A stretch of 64,000 nt of DNA from Marinomonas sp. MED121 (GTDB lineage: Bacteria; Pseudomonadota; Gammaproteobacteria; Pseudomonadales; Marinomonadaceae). Where the stretch lies: NCBI RefSeq assembly GCF_000153025.1, contig NZ_CH672429.1, positions 1,480,226 to 1,544,225 of the forward strand. Reading direction: 5' to 3'. This document shows, in pieces, positions 15,414-23,904 of this stretch. The translations under genes and the position numbers were made by a program. Numbering within the stretch: the stretch's first letter is position 1; every line of letters starts with the position of its first letter. The notes under the pieces are model-generated. The model was not told the origin of the DNA, made no database searches, and was given only the letters and a program-made list of their open reading frames with translations.

Positions 15414-17503
15414 GTACCACCCTCACCACAATTACAGAGTTCAGTCACTAACGCGCCACTTTGCACTAGCTCAGGATACTCAACCTCTACCGCTTCAAGT
15501 GCCACGTCTTGTACATTGGCTTCCCCTGCTACAGCCGTGCCTTTTTCAAGGGCTATCATACTTGGGTCGATAACTTCGGCTAGCTCTAAGAACTTAGGTA
15601 TTTCGGCTAATTGTCCAGCGTAGGCAGCACCACTACCAGCGCCGCCGCCTGAGTTTAGGTTAATGGCCGAACCTGACATGCTCACCCCAGCGGCGTCGAT
15701 TTTGACGGTACTGCCGCCCGCGCTTAATAACATCTCTGCGCCCGCTTCGATGACGACCTTGGTACCCGCTTTTAAGGTAACGTCTGTCCCCGTTTCGATA
15801 AGGTGTTTATCTGTGACTTTAATGTGTAAAGAGGCATCGGTCTGCTGACTATGATCCCCTGTGATGGTCTCAGTTTGGTTCCCTTCTACTGTGAGGTTGT
15901 CATTCAAGCCAACTTGCTCGAACCTGTCATTGCCGACGGTTTGAGTCAGATCATGTTGAATGGTTTCGCTTCTATCGTTTTGTACTTTAAGGTTTAAATC
16001 CTTTTGCGCATGAAGATAGATTTCTTCTTGTTCTGCTTGGTCCTCAAAGCTCAGCTCGTTAAAGCCTTCCCCTTGGTGAGATTGAGTACGAATCACCGTC
16101 TTACTTTTATGTTCTGGCAAGGCATAAGGGGGCTGGTTATTAGCATTGTAAGTGCGCCCTGTCACTATGGGCTGATCAGGGTCTCCTTCTAAAAAGCTAA
16201 CAATCACTTCATGCCCGACTCTAGGCAGTGCTTGCATACCATATTGGCCACCTGCCCAACCTTGAGAGACCCGCATCCAACAGCTAGAAAACTCATCCGC
16301 TAAACCGAGCCTATCCCAGCTAAATTGCACCTTGATACGGCCAAACTCATCACAATAAATTTCTTCGCCCGCAGGGCCAACAACCGTTGCGATTTGTGGG
16401 CCATCGACACAGGGTTTGCTATTCACATTTGGACGCCATTGGCGAGCACCTGGAATCACATCAAACTGGTTGTTATAGGTGGTTGCCCCTTCGCCGCCCA
16501 TTTCTTCTAAGGCTTGGGGCTGAGTACCTGCGTGCTCGATACTGACGATTAACCAGTCTTGATTACACTCTTCTTGCGGATGCTCAAGTAAGCTAACTTT
16601 ATGGCCAGACATTAAACTAGCAAGGTTACTTTCACCTTTGGCTGTGATTGCCTCTTTTCTTAGGGCATCAAGTCGGTACTGCGAAAAAGCTTTACCACTG
16701 TCATCGGATTTATAACGGCCAGGATAATCATAGTATTCATAAGTAGCGTGTTGAGCATCTAGTTCAGTACCGATAGCTTCGTGCAAAAAACTGTATTCAG
16801 GGCGTTTAAAGCTATAGTCCTTCAGTTGCACAGAGGATACATCCGATTCGGTATAACGCTTAAAAGTACGCACATAGGGTTGGCTCGCTTTACTTCCACC
16901 TAACGCATTATAACTTGCAGGCAGAGGTAAAATTGGCAGGTTTTGACTGTCATCACTGAAAACTAAAGTATGCTTATCATCCAGGTGGCTAAAGTAGAAT
17001 AGCAGGCCTTCTTCAGCTGCAAGGCGAGTGATAAAATCATAATCGGTTTCACGATATTGAACACAGTATTCTCTTTGTTCACATACCCTTGCCGTTGAAA
17101 AGGCATACTCTGTAATCCCCATTTCTTCCAATAAGAGGGCAATAATTTCTGGCGCGGATTGAAGCTGAAAAATACGGCTATTGTGCCTTAAGGTCGAGCG
17201 TTTAAACGCGGGTACCATTTCTAAGCGGTAAAAACTGTGGTGCAGCCCTGTATCCCCACGCTCAAACGCTTGAGCAATACCCTGCCATTTTTGTGTAATA
17301 AAGCCATCTTGCCAGACACTCAAACTGACATTTTTATCTAACACCTGGTCTACTGTGATCTTTTCATCACGACTCGCCAGCGACACATCAAACTGAAATA
17401 AGCGTGAGAGGGACTCTTGTCCTTTAAATTGTGTGACGACAAACACTGTCTCAGGTAAACCCTCTACTGAGAGGGTAAATTGCAGTCCGCTATTAAGTGC
17501 CAT
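15392..17503 (-). CDS. vgrG: T6SS spike protein VgrG (TssI)
   Basis: 703 aa. The N-terminal gp27-like part (LFQFDVSLASRD, YRETDYDFITRLAAEEGLLFYF) is followed by the gp5-like OB fold with GRIKVQFSWDR and WMRVSQGWAGGQYGMQALPRVGHEVIVSFLEGDPDQPI. A beta-helix of T/D/E-rich repeats follows (~500-620), ending in a short Cys-rich tail (CNCGEGGTCPIH). No extra effector domain is fused. It is the first gene of the vgrG-DUF4123-effector operon. No structural tss genes are in the window, so the baseplate and sheath must be encoded elsewhere. This is a typical auxiliary cargo cluster. Confidence 0.95.
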   Translation of the reverse strand: MALNSGLQFTLSVEGLPETVFVVTQFKGQESLSRLFQFDVSLASRDEKITVDQVLDKNVSLSVWQDGFITQKWQGIAQAFERGDTGLHHSFYRLEMVPAFKRSTLRHNSRIFQLQSAPEIIALLLEEMGITEYAFSTARVCEQREYCVQYRETDYDFITRLAAEEGLLFYFSHLDDKHTLVFSDDSQNLPILPLPASYNALGGSKASQPYVRTFKRYTESDVSSVQLKDYSFKRPEYSFLHEAIGTELDAQHATYEYYDYPGRYKSDDSGKAFSQYRLDALRKEAITAKGESNLASLMSGHKVSLLEHPQEECNQDWLIVSIEHAGTQPQALEEMGGEGATTYNNQFDVIPGARQWRPNVNSKPCVDGPQIATVVGPAGEEIYCDEFGRIKVQFSWDRLGLADEFSSCWMRVSQGWAGGQYGMQALPRVGHEVIVSFLEGDPDQPIVTGRTYNANNQPPYALPEHKSKTVIRTQSHQGEGFNELSFEDQAEQEEIYLHAQKDLNLKVQNDRSETIQHDLTQTVGNDRFEQVGLNDNLTVEGNQTETITGDHSQQTDASLHIKVTDKHLIETGTDVTLKAGTKVVIEAGAEMLLSAGGSTVKIDAAGVSMSGSAINLNSGGGAGSGAAYAGQLAEIPKFLELAEVIDPSMIALEKGTAVAGEANVQDVALEAVEVEYPELVQSGALVTELCNCGEGGTCPIHTS

Positions 17504-17608
17504 TTAGTAATATCCATATTGTTAAAAGCAACCCAGCACAAGCAAAATTTAAACCAATACATCACACTTCCCATATGACTCAACTTCTAACTTCTTAACG
17601 CTCTCTTT

Positions 17609-17648
17609 TAGGCAAGTTATTGCTAAACACTGAGTAATAACTTGCCTA
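17609..17648. promoter_or_regulatory. 13-bp inverted repeat upstream of vgrG
   Basis: TAGGCAAGTTATT (17609-17621) and its exact complement (17636-17648) with a 14-base spacer lie about 106 bp upstream of the vgrG start, inside the 388-bp gap 17504-17891. No U tract follows on either strand, so an operator or RNA structure is likelier than a terminator. The outer half sites (TAGGCAA/TTGCCTA) resemble those of the palindrome before the FGE-like genes. The gap holds no other gene. A second inverted repeat (TTTTTTAGC at 17824-17832, complement at 17857-17865) lies before the Phd-type gene. Confidence 0.5.
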
Positions 17649-17891
17649 AGTTCGTCATAAAAGCAAGCAGTGATGCGTTTAAGCCCATGCATTGATAATC
17701 TCAATATGAAGTGGAATACATCAGTATTAAATGAAAATATAAACTAAGGTGTCTTAATAGTGACAATGCGATCGTAAGGTGCAACAACGACTGAAAGCGC
17801 CTAGAATAACCTCAGAATTCAGATTTTTTAGCTCCATATAGGCTCATGGTTAGCCTGCTAAAAAACTAAGTAGATTGTTAGTGAGAAGACT

Positions 17892-18146
17892 ATGAAAACT
17901 GTTCGTCCAATACTCGCTGATTATTCAGTAAATATCAGCGAGTTCAAACAAAATCCGATGTTGGCCATTTCTGTAGCAGGAGGGCTCCCTTTGGCTATTA
18001 TTAACAAAAATGAGCCTGTTTTTTACTGTATTCCAGCAGAGTACTACGAAATGTTAGTCGATAAATTAGATGATTTAGAGTTAGCCCAATTAGTCAAAAA
18101 ACGAAAAGAGTCAGCAGAAATAGATATCAGTATCAATGATCTTTAG
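17892..18146 (+). CDS. Phd/YefM-type antitoxin without adjacent toxin
   Basis: 84 aa. VNISEFKQNPMLAISVAGGLPLAIINKNEPVFYCIPAEYYEMLVDKLDDLEL is the classic Phd/YefM DNA-binding N-terminal domain plus the start of the toxin-binding helix. The C-terminus (KKRKESAEIDISINDL) matches the disordered neutralising tail. The downstream ParE/RelE/Doc gene expected within ~10 bp is not there. The next 115 bp contain no ORF, and the next gene is on the other strand. The TTTTTTAGC inverted repeat upstream may be its operator. Confidence 0.85.
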   Translation: MKTVRPILADYSVNISEFKQNPMLAISVAGGLPLAIINKNEPVFYCIPAEYYEMLVDKLDDLELAQLVKKRKESAEIDISINDL

Positions 18147-18261
18147 TTTAGTAAACCTTAGACTATAGAAGCCTATAGTTTGTATGCAGAATGAGGTGGT
18201 ATTCATAACTTTAAAAGCCTCTGAAATCATTCCGCAATATACACGTTTAATCGTGATATTT

Positions 18262-18570
18262 TTACGTTACAGTTTGCACAGAAACGGATAGCTTATGATT
18301 TTCGTAAACGGGATTAAAACGAAAACCGAGCCGATATAAGTAAGTTATTAGCAAGCTGGTAGAAATCGTTTCGATTCGACCATTAAGTAAATCATTCGCT
18401 CTCATTTCAGTAATCAAAAGCTTCTTGGCCACATCTTCATGCTTCCAGCCTTTATCAATTATGATATCTCTGATTACAATAATAAAATCAGCACGAAGTT
18501 GCAGTTCATTCGACTCTTCTGGATGGCTTGTAACGACATTAAAAATGCTATCAAGTTTAAAAGACGGCAC
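18262..18570 (-). CDS. HTH_37/HigA-type antitoxin
   Basis: 102 aa from GTG at 18570, with TAGGAG upstream. Residues ~22-85 (ELQLRADFIIVIRDIIIDKGWKHEDVAKKLLITEMRANDLLNGRI) form an XRE-like HTH of the type paired with RelE-like toxins in which the toxin gene comes first. The stretch immediately upstream (18583-18732) contains only a short broken frame that may be that toxin's remnant. It probably survives as an orphan regulator or immunity gene. Confidence 0.75.
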   Translation of the reverse strand: MPSFKLDSIFNVVTSHPEESNELQLRADFIIVIRDIIIDKGWKHEDVAKKLLITEMRANDLLNGRIETISTSLLITYLYRLGFRFNPVYENHKLSVSVQTVT

Positions 18571-18582
18571 GATAGTTCACTC

Positions 18583-18732
18583 CTAATCCTTACAACTCTT
18601 AGGTAATAACCAATCAGAAAGGCTGATGATACTTCTTGCATAAGAACCCAAGTCAAAAAGTTTTTTTGCGAAAAAACAAATCGACTTAAACGCTCCAATC
18701 AATAATGTCACACGTAACTTAAAAAATTCTTT
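18583..18732 (-). pseudogene. Possible 3' remnant of a RelE-like toxin gene
   Basis: A stop-bounded frame of 49 codons ends 12 bp before the antitoxin GTG. It reads LRVTLLIGAFKSICFFAKK and ends SDWLLPKSCKD. The TL-x-AFK-x-FF-x-K spacing vaguely matches the C-terminal half of RelE-like toxins that pair with HTH_37 antitoxins, and the position is right. No start codon or N-terminal half is present. The evidence is weak; non-coding sequence is the alternative. Confidence 0.3.
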
Positions 18733-18801
18733 CTATTTATATAAATACAATTCTAGTTCATTTATGCTTTTCCTAATATCAAACATCAACTTAAATTATC
18801 A
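18730..18801 (-). repeat. Internal copy of the inner part of the transposon end
   Basis: About 70 bp align with 19396-19469, including boxes TGATAAT (18795-18801) and TGATATT (18775-18781) 20 bp apart, then GGAAAAGC and GAACTAGAATT. The outer part with the TGT terminus is missing: beyond 18801 the sequence instead matches the leader element at 5412-5463. It lies on the other side of the MbcA/Xre-type gene from the intact end, so that gene sits between two direct copies. Confidence 0.55.
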
Positions 18802-18924
18802 ACTGAAGGGGCTAAGTTTTAGCCACCTAAAGAGAAGGTAGCATCAATCACCCCAATGAAAACCTCTAAGAAAACGATCTAAACAGCTATACTATATCTA
18901 GTTTAACCTTGATAGGAAGTTGCT

Positions 18925-19323
18925 ATGAGAAGAACTCACAATTCAGTCGATCACATTAATGCTGTCGCTTTAACGTGGATTGAAGAGAAAAGGGACCCAA
19001 AACACTGGGATTTATCACTTCACCAAATAAGCACATTATTAGGGGGCGTTTCACCTAACACATATAAATCATGGCTAAAGAAAGCTTCTGAAGAGCGTGG
19101 CGTGGAACTAAAGGTTGATATAGTTGATCGATTATCTTTATTATTAGGAATCCACAAAGCCATTGCCTTATCATCCCCTAAAGGCCACGAACATGATTTT
19201 TGGAATAGACCTGTTAACCATCCTATTTTTCAAGGCCAAAGTATTAAAGAGAAACTAATAACAAGCCCTTCAATATTAACGTTTGATTCAGTGCGCAAGT
19301 ACTTAGAGAGTAGAGCTATATAA
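18925..19323 (+). CDS. MbcA/ParS/Xre-type antitoxin (DUF2384-like) without toxin
   Basis: 132 aa. The N-terminal half carries a degenerate HTH (LSLHQISTLLGGVSPNTYKSWLKKA). The C-terminal half (VDRLSLLLGIHKAIALSS, FWNRPVNHPIFQGQSIKEKLI, FDSVRKYLESR) matches the DUF2384 toxin-binding domain, which normally partners a RES-domain NAD-degrading toxin encoded directly downstream. No RES gene follows: the transposon end begins 70 bp later. AGGAAG precedes the ATG. It is the third toxin-less antitoxin-type gene in 1.5 kb and the last gene of the island. Confidence 0.8.
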   Translation: MRRTHNSVDHINAVALTWIEEKRDPKHWDLSLHQISTLLGGVSPNTYKSWLKKASEERGVELKVDIVDRLSLLLGIHKAIALSSPKGHEHDFWNRPVNHPIFQGQSIKEKLITSPSILTFDSVRKYLESRAI

Positions 19324-19395
19324 ACATGTTCCAATAGGCAGAACCTCCTACCAGTTTTTTTGCTCATCAACCCAACACGAAGTAGAAGAATTGTT

Positions 19396-19503
19396 CTACT
19401 TATAATTATAAAATCCTAGTTCAACAAGACTTTTTCTAATATCAAATATCAACTTATATTATCAATTATCGATGTGAATTATCATTCAACAATGTTCCTT
19501 ACA
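19396..19503 (-). mobile_element. Terminal end of a Tn7-like transposon inserted in comM
   Basis: Read on the minus strand from 19503, the sequence starts TGTAAGGAACATT, and TGATAAT or TGATATT boxes begin at 19484, 19464 and 19444, exactly 20 bp apart. A TGT terminus followed by ~20-bp-spaced repeats is the form of TnsB-binding ends of Tn7-like elements. The boundary falls directly after the comM codons for the GGG motif. Tn7-related AbaR-type islands of Acinetobacter are known to use comM. No tns genes are in the window, and the other end must be left of position 1. The exact boundary could be off by a few bases. Confidence 0.68.
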
Positions 19504-20351
19504 CCACCGCCCACTAAAGCGGCGGCAGAACTTGAATGATGAGGTGAGCGAAAAGGTCTTTCTTGCCAGAACCAGTCAGCCCCCATTTTTCGCCCTGACA
19601 CAGATTGCACACTGGCAACCGCTAGGGATTCGGCCTCTGTCATACTCGGCATAATGCCTGGTAAACGTGACGCCAACATGGTTTTACCTGTACCAGGTGG
19701 ACCAATAAATAAAAGATTATGGCCACCAGCAGCAGCGACTTCTAAGGCACGCCTTGCTTGAAATTGCCCCTTTACATCGGCCATATCCTTATATTGTTTT
19801 TCCCTTTTTTGTATTGATTCAGCAATACAAGGGTTCAAAAAAGACTGCTTCATTAAAAAGCTGGTAACTTGAGTAAGGTGCACCGCCGCTAGGTGATTAG
19901 ATTCCACCAAGGCAGCTTCCATTTGATTATCTTTAGGCAAAATCAATTGCCGACCTGATTCACTGGCCGCTATTGCAGAAGGCAATAAGCCTGGCACACC
20001 ACGAATGTCTCCTGATAAGGCTAGCTCACCAACAAACTCTAAAGCATCTAACTCAAGCTCCCCCAATTGGCCTGAGGCAGAGAGAATGCTTACCGCGATT
20101 GCGAGGTCGTAGCGACCGCCTTCTTTGGGTAAATCCGCTGGGGCTAAATTAATCGTAATGCGCCGTGTAGGAAACTCAAATTGGCTCATCATAATCGCAC
20201 TTCGTACTCTGTCTTTGGCTTCTCTAACAGCGGCTTCTGGAAGACCAACGATATTAAGAGCGGGAAGACCATTTGAAATATGGGTTTCTACCATGACTAG
20301 AGGGGCATCAACACCCACACGGGCGCGGCTATAAACTCTCGCTAAACTCAT
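19482..20351 (-). pseudogene. comM: comM 5' fragment, truncated by the island
   Basis: ComM/YifB is the Mg-chelatase-like hexameric helicase that drives branch migration in natural transformation (usually ~500 aa). Here only ~283 native residues remain: the N-terminal domain (LARVYSRARVGVDAPLVMVETHISNGLP, INLAPADLPKEGGRYDLAIA) and the start of the ATPase core with Walker A GPPGTGKT and FRSPHHSSSAAALVGGG. The normal continuation (PGEISLAHxGVLFLDELPEF with Walker B) is replaced by seven codons of transposon-end sequence and a stop. ATG at 20351 has AAGGAG 5 bp upstream. The product lacks Walker B and should be inactive. Confidence 0.88.
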
Positions 20352-20392
20352 GATCACTCCTTGATCAAAAAGTCTGAAGAAAATACGGAAAA

Positions 20393-20411
20393 AGGAGGTT
20401 TGATGCCTCCT
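20393..20411 (-). terminator. Hairpin with U tract in the comM leader
   Basis: AGGAGG pairs with CCTCCT around a 7-base loop, and on the minus strand TTTTTCC follows. It lies ~40 bp upstream of the comM start, so it may attenuate comM or end a transcript entering from the right. The remaining gap 20412-20873 has no convincing gene. The ORF at 20577-20774 has no family look. An inverted repeat GCTCAAG/CTTGAGC lies near 20698-20750. Confidence 0.4.
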
Positions 20412-20873
20412 ACAAAAAAGACTTAACCACTCCCTGTGAATTAAGCCTTTCTTTAAGCATAGCAGCTAACTACTAGATTCCACTGAATTATTTACAACTA
20501 AAAACCTATGTAATGGGCAAATTAGAAGCCTTTAATCAAGCTATTTTATGACGTTTGTCTCTGTACATTAAAATCAATGCTGATAAAGTGGATACTCGAT
20601 GGAATTAAAACTAATGCTGAATACATAACTAATTTAAGGAGGATTCTATGTCTTTGTGGTGTGTTACCAACCCACGCCTTTTCGGTATTCGTATCCGCTC
20701 AAGCGTTTTTGATATCGCGCTGCGATAATCTCGACTTGAGCGAAATTTTTACCACTGAGCGACAGACTGTCTAAAACAGGCCTTAGTCTCACCCGAACAC
20801 CTTCACTCTTGTTCGAAGAATTATTGTCAGCTTTGACAACGGCCTTATTGCGCCAAAAATTCTTGAGAATATT

Positions 20874-22667
20874 ATGAGCACTTTTTTAACAGCACAATCC
20901 CTAACACTGGCACATTCAAGCACCCCTTTATTTAAAGCACTAAATTTCACAATTCAAAGTGGCGACAAAATTGGTCTTATCGGCCATAACGGTTGCGGTA
21001 AAAGCTCCCTACTAAAATTACTCAATGGCGAATATGACGCCAGTGAAGGTAATATTGCTAAGGCAAATCACTGTTTGATGAGTTATGTAGAACAACATAT
21101 TCCGTCAAGCTTAGACTCTAGCAGCCTAATTAATGCGTTAGCCGAGACTCTTGATGAGACTGAGTATTGGCGAGCAGAGTTAATACTATCCGAGTTAGGC
21201 TTTGCTGAGCATGAATATCAAATGCTAGTTAGTCATTGTAGCGGGGGTCAGCAAATGCGACTTCTTTTAGCCCGTGCCATTATTAATGAGCCAGATTTAC
21301 TCTTACTGGATGAACCCAGTAACCATCTAGATCTGCCGTCTTTAATTTGGCTCGAAAGCTTTTTAAAGAATTGGAAAGGCGCCTTTGTTTTAGTCTCCCA
21401 TGATCAAGTTTTACTGGATGCGATTACAAATACTACCTGGATTATGCGTGACCAAGCCCTGCATCATTTTGCTTTATCTTGCTCTCAAGCTAGAACAGCA
21501 CTAGAGGAAAAAGACGCACAAGATAAGTTACGCCATCAAGGTGAGCAAAAAGAAATCGATCGTATTGAAAAAAGCGCTAAACGCTTAGCCACTTGGGGCA
21601 AAGTTTATGACAATGAAGACCTCGCCCGTAAAGCTAAAACCATGTACGCCAGAAAAGAGCGTCTTCAAGAAGAGCAAACCGAACTCAGTGACGGCACACC
21701 TTGGTGTTTAAAACTACAAGGTGAAGACTTACCGGCCAAGCGTTTATTCGAAACCACTCCCTTTAAACTCTGCCCACCAAACAGTGCGCTAGTACTCTTT
21801 CAAATGATAGAAGTGAGAATCAAGAGCGGAGATCGTATTGCGGTACTTGGCAGTAATGGCTGTGGCAAATCTAGCTTGTTAAACCTATTGCATCGACTTT
21901 ATCTGCAAAAGACACAGACACACACCCTCACTAAAGCAGAACCAACAGAAAAAGTAGGAAAAAGGGATGAAAAAGAAGTAACAGCCGTCACCTTCCATGA
22001 TAGATGCCGTTTAGGGTATTACGATCAATCCCAAAATCAGCTTGATGACGAGAGTTCACTCATTGATGCCTTAAGCCATTTCGGTTCCATTAGTCATGAA
22101 CAGGGTAAACGCGCACTCATTAGTGCTGGTTTTGAATATGCACGTCACACTCAAAAAGTATCTTCATTAAGTGGTGGTGAGCGAGCTCGCTTACTCTTTA
22201 TTGGGTTAACGCTGGCTAAGTATCACTTACTTTTCCTAGATGAACCAACAAACCACCTAGATATGGAAGGTAAAGAAGAGCTTATTAACACCCTGAATGA
22301 GTTTACCGGTGCCAGTCTTCTTGTTAGTCATGATCGCAGCTTGATTGAGCAGGCCTGCAATCGCTTTTGGTTGATTCAAGATGGCGTATTAATCGAGCAC
22401 ATAAGCGCTGAAGAGGCCTATCAGTCTATAGCAAAACAAGGAATGATAAGCTCAAGCTCACAGGAATTCAGTGAGACTCATGAGCAATTTGCTATAACGC
22501 AAAACGAACACTCAGATAGAGCGTTAAATGAAGAACAGATGTTAGAACGCTTAATTGAACTTGAAACGCTACTAGAAGAGGATTTAAAGCGAAAAGAGAA
22601 GCGGCAAAAACCTAAGCGACAAGAGCTATGGCGTGAAGAGATAGCAAACATTCAATCCAAGCTTTAG
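20874..22667 (+). CDS. ABC-F family ATPase (translation factor or ribosome protection type)
   Basis: 597 aa, two fused ABC domains and no membrane segments. Domain 1 has Walker A GHNGCGKSS, signature SGGQQMR and Walker B LLLLDEPSNHLD. Domain 2 has GSNGCGKSS, LSGGERAR and LLFLDEPTNHLD. Between them is the charged interdomain helix (ATWGKVYDNEDLARKAKTMYARKERLQEEQ) that enters the ribosomal E site in this family. The C-terminal ~55 residues form a basic coiled coil. Without an alignment I cannot separate housekeeping Uup/YheS-like proteins from antibiotic-resistance types. Its 3' end (22557 onward) is duplicated at 25996-26168. Confidence 0.9.
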   Translation: MSTFLTAQSLTLAHSSTPLFKALNFTIQSGDKIGLIGHNGCGKSSLLKLLNGEYDASEGNIAKANHCLMSYVEQHIPSSLDSSSLINALAETLDETEYWRAELILSELGFAEHEYQMLVSHCSGGQQMRLLLARAIINEPDLLLLDEPSNHLDLPSLIWLESFLKNWKGAFVLVSHDQVLLDAITNTTWIMRDQALHHFALSCSQARTALEEKDAQDKLRHQGEQKEIDRIEKSAKRLATWGKVYDNEDLARKAKTMYARKERLQEEQTELSDGTPWCLKLQGEDLPAKRLFETTPFKLCPPNSALVLFQMIEVRIKSGDRIAVLGSNGCGKSSLLNLLHRLYLQKTQTHTLTKAEPTEKVGKRDEKEVTAVTFHDRCRLGYYDQSQNQLDDESSLIDALSHFGSISHEQGKRALISAGFEYARHTQKVSSLSGGERARLLFIGLTLAKYHLLFLDEPTNHLDMEGKEELINTLNEFTGASLLVSHDRSLIEQACNRFWLIQDGVLIEHISAEEAYQSIAKQGMISSSSQEFSETHEQFAITQNEHSDRALNEEQMLERLIELETLLEEDLKRKEKRQKPKRQELWREEIANIQSKL

Positions 22668-22746
22668 TCTAAACCACTGATCCAAGGCTAAAAGGCTTTT
22701 ATATACCCAACGCATGTATAAAAGCCTTTAGCCAAGGGGCGTTTTA
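22554..22746 (+). repeat. ABC-F 3' end and hairpin, duplicated at 25996-26168
   Basis: The last ~37 codons of the ABC-F gene, its 3' flank and the hairpin recur at 25996-26168 with a few substitutions and one 27-bp in-frame gap. The hairpin (GGCTAAAAGGCTTTTATA and its complement, about 22686-22733) has an 18-bp stem with one bulge and probably ends the ABC-F transcript. Confidence 0.85.
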
Positions 22747-22769
22747 ATCACTCAAATAATAAAAATGTA

Positions 22770-23666
22770 TTATCTAAACGTTGAAGTAATTGCAAGAAGC
22801 CAATCTATAAACACCAGCACCCGACGAGAAACTTTTTTATTTTTCAAATGAATTAAATCAATCTGAGATTTAGGCATTGCATAGTTCGGCAACACTTCAA
22901 TCAGCTTACCTTGAAGCACATAACTTCCGACGGCTTCCTTAGGAAGTTGCGCAATACCAAGGCCTCCAAGACAAGCATCAGTATAAGAAACTGTGCTATT
23001 AACATTAATACTAGTTCGCATTGATACTTTTTTAACTTCTCTATCATATAGATAATTAAAGTTACCTGTTTTGTTGCCTAAAGAAGGTGAATAAGTGACT
23101 AAAGAGTGATGTTTCAAATCATCTAGATTTTTAGGCACCCCTCTCTCTTTAAGATAAGCAGGGCTAGCATAATTGCCGATACTAACATTCATAAGTTTGC
23201 GTACGACAAAATTGCTATCCGAATAGTCACCTCTTCGAATAACTAAATCGACACTCTCTCCTACAACATCGATAAAAGTATCATGCGAACTCAGGTCTAT
23301 CTCTATCTCGGGAAATTTATTATTAAACTCAAACAGACGAGGGAGCACTATTTCACGAGCAAAATTGACAGGCATGTCTATTTTAATACGTCCATCTAAT
23401 TTACCTGTCGATTGTTGAAATGATTTTTCTAAATCATCGATTTCCGTTAACACAGTTTGACAACGCTCTAAAAAAACTTGGCCTTCTAGCGTTAATGAAA
23501 CCCTTCGAGTAGTCCGATTTAAAAGTTGTACCCTTAACCTTGCTTCAAGACTTTGAATACTAGTAGATACAGTCGCTCGTGGGAGATTTAAGATATCTGC
23601 AGCCTTAGTAAAACTAAGCTGCTCAGCCACTGTTGCAAACACTAGGTAGGTTTGCATTTTGTCCAT
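22770..23666 (-). CDS. LysR-type regulator, divergent from alpha/beta hydrolases
   Basis: 298 aa. The N-terminal winged HTH (FTKAADILNLPRATVSTSIQSLEARLRVQLLNRTTRRVSLT) is the standard LTTR head. The remainder is a PBP2-like effector domain of the CrgA subgroup (RIKIDMPVNFAREIVLPRLFEF, DLVIRRGDYSD, GLGIAQLPKEAV). It is divergently transcribed from the hydrolase at 23905 with a 238-bp gap. The standard LTTR layout suggests that it regulates the hydrolase pair. The inducer is unknown. Confidence 0.88.
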   Translation of the reverse strand: MDKMQTYLVFATVAEQLSFTKAADILNLPRATVSTSIQSLEARLRVQLLNRTTRRVSLTLEGQVFLERCQTVLTEIDDLEKSFQQSTGKLDGRIKIDMPVNFAREIVLPRLFEFNNKFPEIEIDLSSHDTFIDVVGESVDLVIRRGDYSDSNFVVRKLMNVSIGNYASPAYLKERGVPKNLDDLKHHSLVTYSPSLGNKTGNFNYLYDREVKKVSMRTSINVNSTVSYTDACLGGLGIAQLPKEAVGSYVLQGKLIEVLPNYAMPKSQIDLIHLKNKKVSRRVLVFIDWLLAITSTFR

Positions 23667-23904
23667 AATATTAGGCTCCTAAAAGTAAGATTTTAATGCG
23701 GCACTAAACAAACATCGAAAGACAAAACACCTTAATTTATCATTAAAGATTAGCATACTAAGTCGATTATCCCTTTCTTTTCAATCTCTTATTCATGACG
23801 AATCTGATTGTTCCAAAATAACGAACAAGCCATTAATGAATTTCATATTTATCCATCAATACCCCACCTCTATCATATTTTCAGAGATATAGAGGAGAGC
23901 ATCT

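Noticed and set aside
15392..17503. Evolved VgrG with a C-terminal effector domain
   Set aside because: After the beta-helix only ~80 residues with a Cys-rich end remain, with no catalytic motif.
18474..18698. 74-aa minus-strand ORF overlapping the HTH_37 gene
   Set aside because: It is out of frame with the antitoxin. Only the other frame (18583-18732) has a plausible pattern.
20577..20774. 65-aa plus-strand ORF upstream of the ABC-F gene
   Set aside because: No conserved pattern and no ribosome-binding site. A leader-peptide attenuator for ABC-F was considered, but no paired alternative stems were evident.
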